Assembly (NCBI GenBank): GCA_003669055.1
Contig: RAYB01000027.1
Coordinates: 1-64,000, forward strand
Source of the DNA: a bacterium 1XD21-70
Lineage (GTDB): Bacteria > Bacillota > Clostridia > Lachnospirales > Lachnospiraceae
Length of the DNA: 64,000 nt
Direction: 5' to 3'
Positions within the stretch are counted from its first letter, which is position 1. Each line of letters starts with the position of its first letter. The position numbers and the translations under genes are program-made. The notes below the pieces were generated by a model. That model had not been told where the DNA came from, made no database searches, and was given only the letters and a program-made list of their open reading frames with translations. Shown here one piece after another: positions 22,371 through 31,793 of this stretch.

Positions 22371-24824
22371 TTACATCTCAACCTTCACCCGGTCTAAATG
22401 CCAGATATCCTTCACATACTCCTCAATCGTCCGGTCGGAAGAGAACTTGCCGCAGCAGGCCACATTCATCATAGCAGCCCGTGCCCACCACTTCTCGTCG
22501 CGGTACTTCTCATCCACCATCCTCTGGGCATCCGCATACATCCGGAAATCCTTCAGGATGAAGTACGGATCCGCCCGGCGGCTGCCCTGGTTGTTCAGCA
22601 GGGAATTGTAGATATCCCGGAACAGTTCCGTGTCATAAGGCGAGAAATACCCGTTGATCAGCTGCATCAGCACATGGCGGATGTCCTGGTCATTGTTGAA
22701 GATCTGCATCGGTTCATAAGAACGGTTGTTCTCCAGTTCAATGATCTCATCCGAAGAAGTGCCGAAGATAAAGGCATTCTCCTCCCCGACCTCCTCCACG
22801 ATCTCCACATTGGCGCCGTCCATGGTACCGATGGTCAGGGCACCGTTGAGCATAAACTTCATGTTGCCCGTACCGCTGGCCTCCTTGCTGGCCGTAGAGA
22901 TCTGCTCGCTGACATCTGCTGCCGCAAAGATGAGTTCCGCGTTGGATACCCGGTAATCCTCGATAAATACCACCTTCAGCTTATTGTTGATCGAACGGTC
23001 ATTGTTGACCACATCCGCCACCGCATTGATCAGCTTGATTGTCAGCTTCGCAATCTTATACCCGGCAGCCGCCTTGGCGCCAAAAATAAAGGTTCTCGGA
23101 ACCATATCCAGGTTCGGGTTCTCCTTCACCTGATTGTACAGATACATCACATGGAGGATATTCATCAGCTGCCGCTTATACTCATGGAGCCGCTTCACCT
23201 GCACATCAAAAATCGAGCGGGGATCCACATCAATGCCATTATGCTCCTTGATATACTTCGCTAAACGCAGCTTGTTCTGGTACTTGATGTTCATAAACTC
23301 GTGCTGGCATTTCTCGTCATCCACATACAGCTTCAGCTTGCTGATAACAGAAAGGTCGGTAATCCACTCATCCCCCACCTTGGAGGTAACCCAGTCAGCT
23401 AACAGCGGGTTGCCGTGGAGCAAAAACCGCCTCTGGGTAATGCCGTTCGTCTTGTTGTTGAATTTCTCCGGCATCATCTCATAGAAATCCCTCAGTTCCT
23501 GATGCTTGAGGATCTCCGTGTGCAGCCGCGCCACGCCGTTGACAGAAAAACTTCCGGCAATCGCCATGTGTGCCATGCGAACCTGGCCGTCATAGATGAT
23601 GGACATCTTGGCAACCTTCTGCTGGTCATTCGGGTACATCTGGCGGATCTGGCCCTGGAAACGGCGGTTGATCTCCTCCACAATCTGATAAATCCTCGGG
23701 AGCAGGCGGGAGAATAACTCGATCGGCCACTTCTCCAGCGCTTCCGCCATAATGGTATGGTTGGTATAAGCACAGGTTTTGGTCGTCACCTCCCACGCCT
23801 CTTCCCAGCTTAAATCATATACATCCAGCAGGATCCGCATCAGTTCTGCCACTGCCACCGTCGGGTGGGTATCATTCAGCTGGAAGACATTCTTCTCGTA
23901 AAATCTGCGCACATCGTCATGCTTCTCCATATACTTGGCTACCGCACGCTGCACGCTGGCCGAAATGAAGAAATACTGCTGCTTTAAGCGCAGTTCCTTG
24001 CCGGCATAGTGGTTATCATTCGGGTACAGTACATCACAGATGGTCTTGGCCAGGTTCTCCTGCTCCACCGCCTTGTGGTAATCCCCCTTGTCAAAGGACT
24101 CCAGGCTGAACGTATTGATCGGCTGGGCATCCCAAATCCGCAGAGTATTGACCACATTGTTGCCATACCCCACGATCGGCAGGTCATAAGGCACAGCCAG
24201 CACGGACTGATACCCCTCCTGCACAAACTTCTCATGGCCGTTTTCATGAGCCACGCGGACATAGCCGCCGAATTTAACCTCCGTGGAATACTCGGAGCGG
24301 CGCACCTCAAAAGGATTGCCATCCTTCAGCCATTCGTCCGGCACCTCCATCTGGAAGCCATTTTCAATTTTCTGCTTAAACATCCCGTAGTGATAGCGGA
24401 TGCCACAGCCATAAGCCGGATATCCCAGAGTCGCCAACGAATCGAGGAAGCAGGCCGCCAGCCTTCCCAGGCCGCCGTTGCCCAGGGCCGCATCCGGCTC
24501 CTGATCCTCAATCAGGTTCAAGTCAAAGCCCATCTCATCCAGCACTTCCCGGATCTCGTCGTGGGCCATGATATTAATAATGTTGTTGCCCAGGGCACGC
24601 CCCGTCAGAAATTCCATCGACAGATAATACACCGTCTTGGCATCCTTTTTGGCATAGGTCTTCTGTGAGGCAATCCACTCGTCAATAATGACATCCTTGA
24701 CCGCATAGGATACTGCCTGGAACATCTGCGCCGGCGTCGCCTCGTCGATCGTTCTGCGGAACAGGTTCTTTACATTATAAATCACAGACTTTTTAAACTC
24801 TTCCTTGTTAAATACCTTACTCAT
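22371..24824 (-). CDS. glgP: Glycogen/maltodextrin phosphorylase
   Basis: 817 residues from the ATG at 24824 (AAAGGAG site); an earlier in-frame ATG overlaps ileS. GT35 family: it opens with KEEFKKSVIYNVKN, has the N-terminal active-site stretch DAALGNGGLGRLAACFLDSL, and the PLP site in EASGTGNMKFMLNG with Lys656. The enzyme releases glucose 1-phosphate from alpha-1,4-glucan ends and pairs with the GlgX debranching enzyme encoded at 12454-14604. Its start lies 28 bases after the ileS stop with no terminator seen, so it appears to be cotranscribed with ileS and thus placed under the Ile T-box, an unusual arrangement. Confidence 0.95.
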   Translation of the reverse strand: MSKVFNKEEFKKSVIYNVKNLFRRTIDEATPAQMFQAVSYAVKDVIIDEWIASQKTYAKKDAKTVYYLSMEFLTGRALGNNIINIMAHDEIREVLDEMGFDLNLIEDQEPDAALGNGGLGRLAACFLDSLATLGYPAYGCGIRYHYGMFKQKIENGFQMEVPDEWLKDGNPFEVRRSEYSTEVKFGGYVRVAHENGHEKFVQEGYQSVLAVPYDLPIVGYGNNVVNTLRIWDAQPINTFSLESFDKGDYHKAVEQENLAKTICDVLYPNDNHYAGKELRLKQQYFFISASVQRAVAKYMEKHDDVRRFYEKNVFQLNDTHPTVAVAELMRILLDVYDLSWEEAWEVTTKTCAYTNHTIMAEALEKWPIELFSRLLPRIYQIVEEINRRFQGQIRQMYPNDQQKVAKMSIIYDGQVRMAHMAIAGSFSVNGVARLHTEILKHQELRDFYEMMPEKFNNKTNGITQRRFLLHGNPLLADWVTSKVGDEWITDLSVISKLKLYVDDEKCQHEFMNIKYQNKLRLAKYIKEHNGIDVDPRSIFDVQVKRLHEYKRQLMNILHVMYLYNQVKENPNLDMVPRTFIFGAKAAAGYKIAKLTIKLINAVADVVNNDRSINNKLKVVFIEDYRVSNAELIFAAADVSEQISTASKEASGTGNMKFMLNGALTIGTMDGANVEIVEEVGEENAFIFGTSSDEIIELENNRSYEPMQIFNNDQDIRHVLMQLINGYFSPYDTELFRDIYNSLLNNQGSRRADPYFILKDFRMYADAQRMVDEKYRDEKWWARAAMMNVACCGKFSSDRTIEEYVKDIWHLDRVKVEM

Positions 24825-24852
24825 GCTCGCTCTCCTTTTAACCGCTGCATTC

Positions 24853-27800
24853 TCAGACACCCGCGGTTTTTTTCACTCCCAAAGTTGTCTTCTCGCTGTT
24901 AATATTCCATTCCTTGGCATAACCGTCCGTCTCTCCGGTACAGATCTGGTCTGCCAGTACTTCCTTTGCTATCGTCCCCTTGTACTTCTCCAAAAGCCCT
25001 GCAATCCGGTCATTCCCTTCCTGGTATACCAGGATATGATCCGTCACTTCAAAACCCGCTTCCTTCCTCATTGTCTGGATTTTGCTCACCAGTTCCCGGA
25101 CAAAGCCCTCCTCCACCAGTTCAGGCGTCAGATTGGTGTCCATGGCAACCGTAACCTGGTTATCCCCCTCCGAGACATATCCCTCGGCCTGGGCCATGTC
25201 AATCAGCAGATCCTCTTCTTTTAACACCACCATTTCGCCATGGAACTCGAACTTTAATGCCCCCTCGGACTTCAGGGTATCCATGGCAGCATTGCCGTCA
25301 ATCTCTGCCAGCGCTTTGCGGATATTGCCCAGCTGCTTCCCGTACTTTGGCCCCACTGTCTTAAGCTGCGGCTTAAAACTGTAGGTCGTAAAGCTGCGGA
25401 CATCCTCCACGAACTCCACGGACTTCACATTGAGTTCTTCCTCGACGATCTCCACATAGAAACGGGACAGTTCCTGGTCTGCCTTCACAAACATTTTCCC
25501 GATCGGCTGGCGGTTCTTCAGATTCGCCGTATTCCTTGCCGCCCGGCCTAAGACCACGATCTTTAAGACCTCATCCATGTCCGCTTCCAGCTGGCGGTCA
25601 ATATGGCTCTCCTCCACCAGCGGGAAATCACACAGGTGCACACTCTCCGGAGCATCCTTTTCAATGCTTCTCACCAGGTTCTGGTAGATATCTTCCGTCA
25701 TGAACGGAATCATCGGCGCTGCCGCCTTCGCCGTCGTCACCAGCGCGGTATACAATGTCATATAAGCATTGACCTTATCCTGCTCCATGCCCTTTGCCCA
25801 GAAACGCTCCCGGCTCCGCCTTACATACCAGTTGCTCATATCATCCACGAACTCCTGCAGAGCCCGTGCTGCCTCCGGGATCCGGTAGTCTGCCAGGTTC
25901 TCATCCACGCTTTTAACCATGGAATTCATCTTTGACAAAAGCCATTTGTCCATTACCGGCAGCTTCTCATATTCCAGTTCATGCTTTGTGGCATCAAACT
26001 GGTCAATATTGGCATACAGCACAAAGAAAGCATAGGTATTCCACAAGGTACCCATGAATTTGCGCTGCCCCTCCTGCACGGCCTTCCCATGGAAACGGTT
26101 CGGCAGCCAGGGCGCACTGTTGATATAGAAATACCAGCGGATCGCATCTGCCCCATAAGTTGCCAGCGCCTCAAAGGGATCCACCGCATTGCCCTTGCTC
26201 TTGCTCATCTTCTGGCCGTTCTCATCCTGCACATGCCCCAGCACAATCACATTTTTATAGGGTGCCTGGTTAAAGATCAGGGTCGAGATCGCCAGCAGCG
26301 AATAGAACCATCCCCGGGTCTGGTCTACTGCCTCCGAGATAAAATCCGCCGGGAACTGCTGCCTGAACAGTTCCTGGTTCTCAAAAGGATAATGATGCTG
26401 GGCAAACGGCATCGCGCCGGAATCAAACCAGCAGTCAATCACCTCCGGCACCCGCCTCATCTGCCCGCCACACTCCGGGCAGGTGATCGTCACCTCATCG
26501 ATAAAAGGCCGGTGCAGTTCGATATCCTGCGGGCAGTTGGCAGACATGGATTTCAGTTCCTCGATGCTGCCGACAGCATGTTGATGGCCGCACCCGCATT
26601 CCCAGATATTTAAAGGAGTCCCCCAATAGCGGTTGCGGCTGATGCCCCAATCCTGCACATTCTCCAGCCAGTCGCCGAAACGCCCCTTGCCGATGCTTTC
26701 CGGAATCCAGTGGATCGTATTGTTGTTGCGGATCAAATCCTCCTTGACTGCCGTCATCTTGATGAACCAGGACTCGCGCGCATAATAAATGAGCGGCGTA
26801 TCGCAGCGCCAGCAATGCGGATAGCTATGCTCAAAAGCCGGCGCCGAGAACAAAAGGCCCTTCTCCTCCAGCTCCTTCAGCACCAGGGGATCCGCCTTCT
26901 TTACAAAGGTGCCTGCCCAGGGCGTCTCCCCGGTCATCTCACCCTTAACATCCACCAGCTGCACAAACGGCAGGTCATATCTGCGCCCCACCTTCGAGTC
27001 GTCCTCACCAAAAGCCGGTGCAATATGCACGACACCGGTACCGTCTGTCAATGTCACATAGCTGTCACATACCACATAAAATGCCTTTTTGTGCTGCTTC
27101 TCACAGACCGCCGTGGCATAAGGCAGCAGCGGCTCATATTCCTTATATTCCAGTTCCCTTCCCTGGAAACGCTCCAGCACCGTATAGTCCCCTTCCAGCA
27201 CCGTCCCGCACAAAGCTTCGGCCAGATAATACGTATACTCCCCGTTTTGTACCTTCACATAGTTCTCATCGGGATTCACGCACAGTGCCACATTGCTTGG
27301 CAGCGTCCAGGGCGTGGTAGTCCATGCCAGGATATAGGCATCCTCCCCACTGACCTTAAAACGCGCAATAGCCGAGCGTTCTTTCACATCCTTATAGCCC
27401 TGCGCCACTTCATGGCTTGACAGAGGCGTCCCGCAGCGCGGGCAGTAGGGCACGATCTTAAAACCCTTATAGAGCAGCCCCTTTTCCCATATCTGCTTAA
27501 GAGCCCACCACTCCGACTCAATAAAGTCATTGTGATAGGTCACGTACGGATTGTCCATGTCTGCCCAGAAACCCACGGTGCCGGAGAAATCCTCCCACAT
27601 GCCCTTATATTTCCAGACACTCTCCTTGCAATGGGCAATAAACGGCTCTAAGCCATACTGCTCGATCTGCTCCTTCCCGTCCAGCCCCAGCATCCGCTCC
27701 ACTTCCAGTTCCACCGGCAGGCCATGGGTATCCCACCCTGCCTTCCGCGGCACCATGCAGCCCTTCATTGCACGGTAACGCGGAATCATATCCTTAATCA

Positions 27801-27987
27801 CACGGGTCAACACATGACCGATGTGCGGCTTGCCGTTGGCCGTGGGCGGCCCGTCATAAAAGGTGTAGGTCTGGCCGTCTTTGCGGCTGTCCATGCTCTT
27901 TTGGAAGATCTCATGATCCTTCCAGAACTTCTCGACCTTCTTTTCCCGGTCTACAAATTTTAAATCTGTAGATACTTTCTCATACAT
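24853..27987 (-). CDS. ileS: Isoleucyl-tRNA synthetase
   Basis: 1044 residues from the ATG at 27987 (GGAGGTAATCAAA site). The frame is open further upstream but that part lies in the T-box leader. Class I synthetase: HIGH motif in PPTANGKPHIGHVLT (about 45-59), CP1 editing domain with the WTTTPWTLPSNVALCVNP stretch, KMSKS in QKMSKSKGNAVDPFE (about 590), then the anticodon-binding domain. The 1044-residue length is that of the eukaryote-like type 2 IleRS, which is often linked to mupirocin tolerance. A T-box leader with an AUC specifier controls it. glgP follows. Confidence 0.97.
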   Translation of the reverse strand: MYEKVSTDLKFVDREKKVEKFWKDHEIFQKSMDSRKDGQTYTFYDGPPTANGKPHIGHVLTRVIKDMIPRYRAMKGCMVPRKAGWDTHGLPVELEVERMLGLDGKEQIEQYGLEPFIAHCKESVWKYKGMWEDFSGTVGFWADMDNPYVTYHNDFIESEWWALKQIWEKGLLYKGFKIVPYCPRCGTPLSSHEVAQGYKDVKERSAIARFKVSGEDAYILAWTTTPWTLPSNVALCVNPDENYVKVQNGEYTYYLAEALCGTVLEGDYTVLERFQGRELEYKEYEPLLPYATAVCEKQHKKAFYVVCDSYVTLTDGTGVVHIAPAFGEDDSKVGRRYDLPFVQLVDVKGEMTGETPWAGTFVKKADPLVLKELEEKGLLFSAPAFEHSYPHCWRCDTPLIYYARESWFIKMTAVKEDLIRNNNTIHWIPESIGKGRFGDWLENVQDWGISRNRYWGTPLNIWECGCGHQHAVGSIEELKSMSANCPQDIELHRPFIDEVTITCPECGGQMRRVPEVIDCWFDSGAMPFAQHHYPFENQELFRQQFPADFISEAVDQTRGWFYSLLAISTLIFNQAPYKNVIVLGHVQDENGQKMSKSKGNAVDPFEALATYGADAIRWYFYINSAPWLPNRFHGKAVQEGQRKFMGTLWNTYAFFVLYANIDQFDATKHELEYEKLPVMDKWLLSKMNSMVKSVDENLADYRIPEAARALQEFVDDMSNWYVRRSRERFWAKGMEQDKVNAYMTLYTALVTTAKAAAPMIPFMTEDIYQNLVRSIEKDAPESVHLCDFPLVEESHIDRQLEADMDEVLKIVVLGRAARNTANLKNRQPIGKMFVKADQELSRFYVEIVEEELNVKSVEFVEDVRSFTTYSFKPQLKTVGPKYGKQLGNIRKALAEIDGNAAMDTLKSEGALKFEFHGEMVVLKEEDLLIDMAQAEGYVSEGDNQVTVAMDTNLTPELVEEGFVRELVSKIQTMRKEAGFEVTDHILVYQEGNDRIAGLLEKYKGTIAKEVLADQICTGETDGYAKEWNINSEKTTLGVKKTAGV

Positions 27988-28103
27988 TTTGATTACCTCC
28001 GTTTTTGTGGCAAGGCAGATATCAGCGGGCTTCCCTCCAAATCCTTCCCATCCGGCAGAACACATCGTCAAACATATCTGACTCCGCCCGGATACTCTGA
28101 AAT

Positions 28104-28137
28104 AAAAAAGCTTCCGCCCTGTAATAAGGACGAAAGC
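28104..28137 (-). terminator. T-box-controlled terminator before ileS
   Basis: Stem GCTTTCGTCC... / GGGCGGAAGC (28110-28137) then TTTTTTATT on the minus strand. Confidence 0.85.
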
Positions 28138-28410
28138 CTGGCTTCGCTGTACCACCTATTACTGCATACCAACATATGCGCTCCCGGTAACGGCGGGACT
28201 GCCGGCACGGCCTACTCAACTGCATCCATGGCCCAGCCATCTATGCCGTATCTCTTTCAGCCTGCAACTCAGGAGTGATCTTCGGCATCCGCCTGCCGGT
28301 TCCGGGCTTCCACCGCCCCCGGATCGCTGTCACCATCTCACGGCCCTACTCTCTCCATCTCAGTCTTTCCTTATAGAATGATGTTTTTTTAACAACATTC
28401 TTTTCCATAA
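28104..28410 (-). promoter_or_regulatory. T-box leader, isoleucine specifier (AUC), upstream of ileS
   Basis: T-box core AATAGGTGGTACAGC at 28146-28160. Stem I has GAGAGTA on the 5' side, and on the 3' side GAAG-ATC-A followed by CTCCTGAG, so the specifier is ATC (Ile), matching the downstream gene. GGC/GCC pairing closes the specifier loop. The core deviates from the common GGTGGTACCGC at the last positions. Confidence 0.93.
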
Positions 28411-28415
28411 GGATT

Positions 28416-28444
28416 ATTATATTGATTCAGGCAGAAATTGTCAA
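28416..28444 (-). promoter_or_regulatory. Promoter of the ileS T-box leader
   Basis: Perfect consensus: TTGACA (28439-28444), 17-bp spacer, TATAAT (28416-28421), minus strand. Confidence 0.9.
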
Positions 28445-28460
28445 GGGCTGGAAGGCACTT

Positions 28461-30275
28461 TCACGCCTGATTTCCAAAAAACGCAGGCAGCGGCCTTGTC
28501 ACCTCCCACAGCCATTGCGCCTCCTCCTTCTCCAGATACGGCGATATCTTTTCATACACCTGGCTGTGGTATTCGTTTAAGAAGGCGATGTCCCTCGGCT
28601 CCATCAGCGCCGCATCCACCGGCTCTAAGTCAATCGGCACATAGGTCAAAAACTCAAAGCCAAAGAACCTTCCGTATTCCGTCGTCTCCACTTCCTTGCA
28701 GAACATCAGGTTTTCCGTGCGGATCCCATGGCTCCCCTCAATATAGATCCCCGGCTCATCCGAACACACCATGCCCGGCATAAACGGCGCGCCGTCCTGG
28801 CGCTCCGGCACGGTCTTAAAGCGGATCCCCACCGGCCTCTCGTGCACATTCAGCAGATACCCTATCCCGTGCCCCGTCCCGTGGTTGTAATTCAAACCCC
28901 TCTGCCACATCAGTTCACGGGCCACATAGTCCAGGCTCAGCCCACTGCAGCCTTCCAAAAACTTCACATGCCCCAGCCGCAGCATGCCCATCAATACCAG
29001 GGTATAATGCTCCCGTTCCTTTTCACTCACCGGCCCAAGCGCCACCGTCCGTGTAATGTCCGTCGTCCCCTCCAAATACTGGCCTCCGGAATCCACCAGA
29101 TACAGCCCCTGCGGCTTAAGCCCGGCACAGTTTTCCTCCTGTGCGTGGTAATGGCACATGGCGGCATTTGCCCCATATGCCGAGATCGTCGCAAAGCTTT
29201 CGTCAAGCGCCCCCTGCTCCCTGCGCAAAGCTTTCAGATGCTCTGCCGCGCTGCATTCCGTCATCGGGGTCTTTCCGATATTATGCTTGACCCAGTAGAT
29301 AAATTTCGTCATGGCCACGCCGTCCCGGATATGCGCCTGCTTTAGGTTTTCGATCTCCACCGCCGTCTTTTGTGCCTTCTCCATCACGGTTGGGTTCATC
29401 CGGTCCAAGATATGGTTGCTCTCGTCCAGGTAATTCACAATCGCATAATTGACCTTCCCCTTTTCCAGCAGCACATGCTCATGGTACAGCCCTTGTACAT
29501 AGGTATAAATTTCCTGGTACGGGCAGACCGTCACCCCCAGCCCTTCCAGGTAGGCACGCACCTCCCCCTCTACTACCCGCGGATTGACAAACAGAAGGAT
29601 CTCCTTTTTTGTCACCGCCGCATAAGAAAGCACGACCGGGTTATGCAAAATATCGTTCCCCCGGATATTGAAGAGCCAGGCGATATCATCCAGGGTCGTC
29701 AGGATATGGACCGTCGCATGGAGTTTTTCCATCTCCCGGCGCAACCCGGCAATCTTTTCTGGCGCGGGCCGCCCTGCATACTTATCTGCCAGCACCCAGG
29801 CAGGTTCTGTAGGCAGTTCCGGCCGGTCCTCCCAGATCTCACCGACCAGAGCCTCCGTATAGGCAAAGGACACATTTTTACCCTCTAGCTTTTTCTTTAA
29901 TTCCTCGCCTATCCGCGCATTGACCACCCTTCCGTCAAAGCCCAGGATGCCTTGCTGCGGAAGTTTCTGCTCCAGGTATTCTTCGACGGGCAAAACACCC
30001 GGCTCGCCCATCCGCATCAGTTCCACGCCGCTTCCGGCCAATTCCGCCTCCGCCTGCACAAAATAACGCCCGTCCGTCCAGAGCCCTGCCCAGTCCCTTC
30101 CGATCACTGCCGTCCCCGCTGACCCGGTAAAGCCGGTGATGTATTCCCGGCAGGCAAAATGCCTCCCCACATACTCCGACTCATGGTAATCCGAAGTCGG
30201 AACCAGATAAGCATCGATTCTGCGCTCCCTCATCAGCCTGCGCAGTTCCCTGATTCTCCTTGCAATCTCGTTCAT
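28461..30275 (-). CDS. Xaa-Pro aminopeptidase (aminopeptidase P, M24B)
   Basis: 604 residues, the long eukaryote-like (APP1) form with three domains: two creatinase-N-like domains (about 5-150 and 165-320) and the pita-bread catalytic domain (about 325-540). Metal-binding segments are intact: VDSGGQYLEGTTDITRTV (two Asp), NYNHGTGHGIGYLLNVHERP (His) and EPGIYIEGSHGIRTENL (two Glu). It removes an N-terminal residue preceding proline from peptides in the cytosol. The start ATG overlaps the stop of the dihydrolipoamide dehydrogenase gene (ATGA), so translation is coupled. Downstream there is only the ileS promoter region. Confidence 0.95.
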   Translation of the reverse strand: MNEIARRIRELRRLMRERRIDAYLVPTSDYHESEYVGRHFACREYITGFTGSAGTAVIGRDWAGLWTDGRYFVQAEAELAGSGVELMRMGEPGVLPVEEYLEQKLPQQGILGFDGRVVNARIGEELKKKLEGKNVSFAYTEALVGEIWEDRPELPTEPAWVLADKYAGRPAPEKIAGLRREMEKLHATVHILTTLDDIAWLFNIRGNDILHNPVVLSYAAVTKKEILLFVNPRVVEGEVRAYLEGLGVTVCPYQEIYTYVQGLYHEHVLLEKGKVNYAIVNYLDESNHILDRMNPTVMEKAQKTAVEIENLKQAHIRDGVAMTKFIYWVKHNIGKTPMTECSAAEHLKALRREQGALDESFATISAYGANAAMCHYHAQEENCAGLKPQGLYLVDSGGQYLEGTTDITRTVALGPVSEKEREHYTLVLMGMLRLGHVKFLEGCSGLSLDYVARELMWQRGLNYNHGTGHGIGYLLNVHERPVGIRFKTVPERQDGAPFMPGMVCSDEPGIYIEGSHGIRTENLMFCKEVETTEYGRFFGFEFLTYVPIDLEPVDAALMEPRDIAFLNEYHSQVYEKISPYLEKEEAQWLWEVTRPLPAFFGNQA

Positions 30276-31702
30276 GGTTTCTGCCCTTTCTCTCTCATCG
30301 CATCTTCAATCGCCGCTGCAATCCCCTCACTGTAGGTCGGATGGGCGCGCATCGCACGTGACAGCTGTTCTGCCGTCAGCCCATTGGCAATCGCCGTCGC
30401 CATCTCCCCGATCATGTCCGTTGCCCGCGGACACACAATCTGCGCACCGACGATCGTATTGGAATATGCCTCAAAAATCATCCGGATAAACCCCTTTTCC
30501 TTGTGTGTGATGATGGATTTGCCGTTATCGTTCATATCATAGACGCCGCAGCGCACCTTCATCCCCAGTGTATTGGCCGTCTGCTCGGTAATGCCCACAG
30601 TCGCGATCTCCGGCACCGTATAGATGCAGTTCGGGACAATCGGCAAGGACACATACATGCCGTTGGGCACTGCCTCTAACCGGATGCTGTGAGGCTTTCC
30701 GGCAATCTTTTCCACCACATAGGTTCCCTGGGCCATCGCCACGTGGGCCAGCTGCGTCTTGGATACCACATCCCCGATCGCATAGATATTCTTCTCACTG
30801 GTCATAAAATCCGCATCTACGGACAGCCTGCCGTTGCGGATCTCCAGTGAGACATCCTCCCCCACCAGCCGCTCCATATAAGGCCTTCTCCCCACGGCCA
30901 CCACTACCTGGCTTGCCCGGATGCGGGCGGCCTCCCCGGTCTGGTGGTTCTTGACCAGGCAGTTTAAGCCATCTTCCTCGGCGATCTCCTCAATGGTGGA
31001 ATTGCAGTGGATCGTAATGCCCTTGTCCCGCATCTGATCCTCCAGCGCCATCGCCACCTCCGTATCCATCGGCCCCAAAAGGTGCGGCCCCATCTCCACG
31101 ATCGTCACTTTTGAGCAGAGCGCCTGGAAGATCGTGGCAAATTCCACCCCGATCACCCCTCCGCCCATGATGACCACCCGGTCAAAATTCCAATTCTGGC
31201 TGGCCAGGAGGCGGTCGCTGTTGCTTACTCCAGGAAGGCCAATCCCAGGGATATCCGGGATCACCGGGCTGGCGCCGGTCGCGATAATGATATTGTCCGC
31301 ATGCAGATATTCCTTGCCTTCTTCTCCCGACACCTCCACCGTCTTCTCCCTGCGTATCGTGGCTGTGCCTTTGATAAATTCAATGCCGTTCTCTGCAAAA
31401 AGCTTCTCGATCCCCTGGCGGTACAGACGCACCGAACGTTTCTTATACTCCTGCATCTTTGCAAAATCAAAAGAAATGAAATCCGTGGACACCCCAAATT
31501 CGTCGCTGTGCTGCATCATCGAGAAAATATTGGACGCATGCAAAAGCGCTTTTGTCGGAATACAGCCCCGGTTGACGCAGACACCTCCAAGCCTCTCCTG
31601 ATCCGCCACGGCCACCTTCATCCCCAGGCTTGCTGCCTTTAAGGCAGCGGTGTATCCCCCCGGCCCGGCTCCGATCACCACCAATTCATAATTACGTGCC
31701 AT
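30272..31702 (-). CDS. Dihydrolipoamide dehydrogenase-like flavoprotein disulfide reductase
   Basis: 476 residues from the ATG at 31702; the longer frame has no site. FAD-binding GxGxxG in VVIGAGPGGYTAAL, redox disulfide GGVCVNRGCIPTKAL (about 39-53), the NAD-binding GGGVIGVE, and the C-terminal active-site pair AHPTYSEG (His-x-x-x-x-Glu type). It would oxidise dihydrolipoyl groups of a 2-oxo-acid dehydrogenase or glycine-cleavage complex with NAD+. No E1/E2 or gcv genes are adjacent; instead it is translationally coupled to aminopeptidase P. A stand-alone role such as another low-molecular-weight disulfide is possible. Confidence 0.9.
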   Translation of the reverse strand: MARNYELVVIGAGPGGYTAALKAASLGMKVAVADQERLGGVCVNRGCIPTKALLHASNIFSMMQHSDEFGVSTDFISFDFAKMQEYKKRSVRLYRQGIEKLFAENGIEFIKGTATIRREKTVEVSGEEGKEYLHADNIIIATGASPVIPDIPGIGLPGVSNSDRLLASQNWNFDRVVIMGGGVIGVEFATIFQALCSKVTIVEMGPHLLGPMDTEVAMALEDQMRDKGITIHCNSTIEEIAEEDGLNCLVKNHQTGEAARIRASQVVVAVGRRPYMERLVGEDVSLEIRNGRLSVDADFMTSEKNIYAIGDVVSKTQLAHVAMAQGTYVVEKIAGKPHSIRLEAVPNGMYVSLPIVPNCIYTVPEIATVGITEQTANTLGMKVRCGVYDMNDNGKSIITHKEKGFIRMIFEAYSNTIVGAQIVCPRATDMIGEMATAIANGLTAEQLSRAMRAHPTYSEGIAAAIEDAMREKGQKP

Positions 31703-31793
31703 ATTACTTCCATCCTTCCCCATATTTTTCATATTATCAGCTAAATACCCTGCCTCATAGCGGCAGAATATCAAACTTTCCAAATCCCCGGCC

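Noticed and set aside
28022-28240. N-terminal extension of IleRS into the leader
   Set aside because: That part contains the T-box core and terminator, and a strong ribosome-binding site marks the ATG at 27987.
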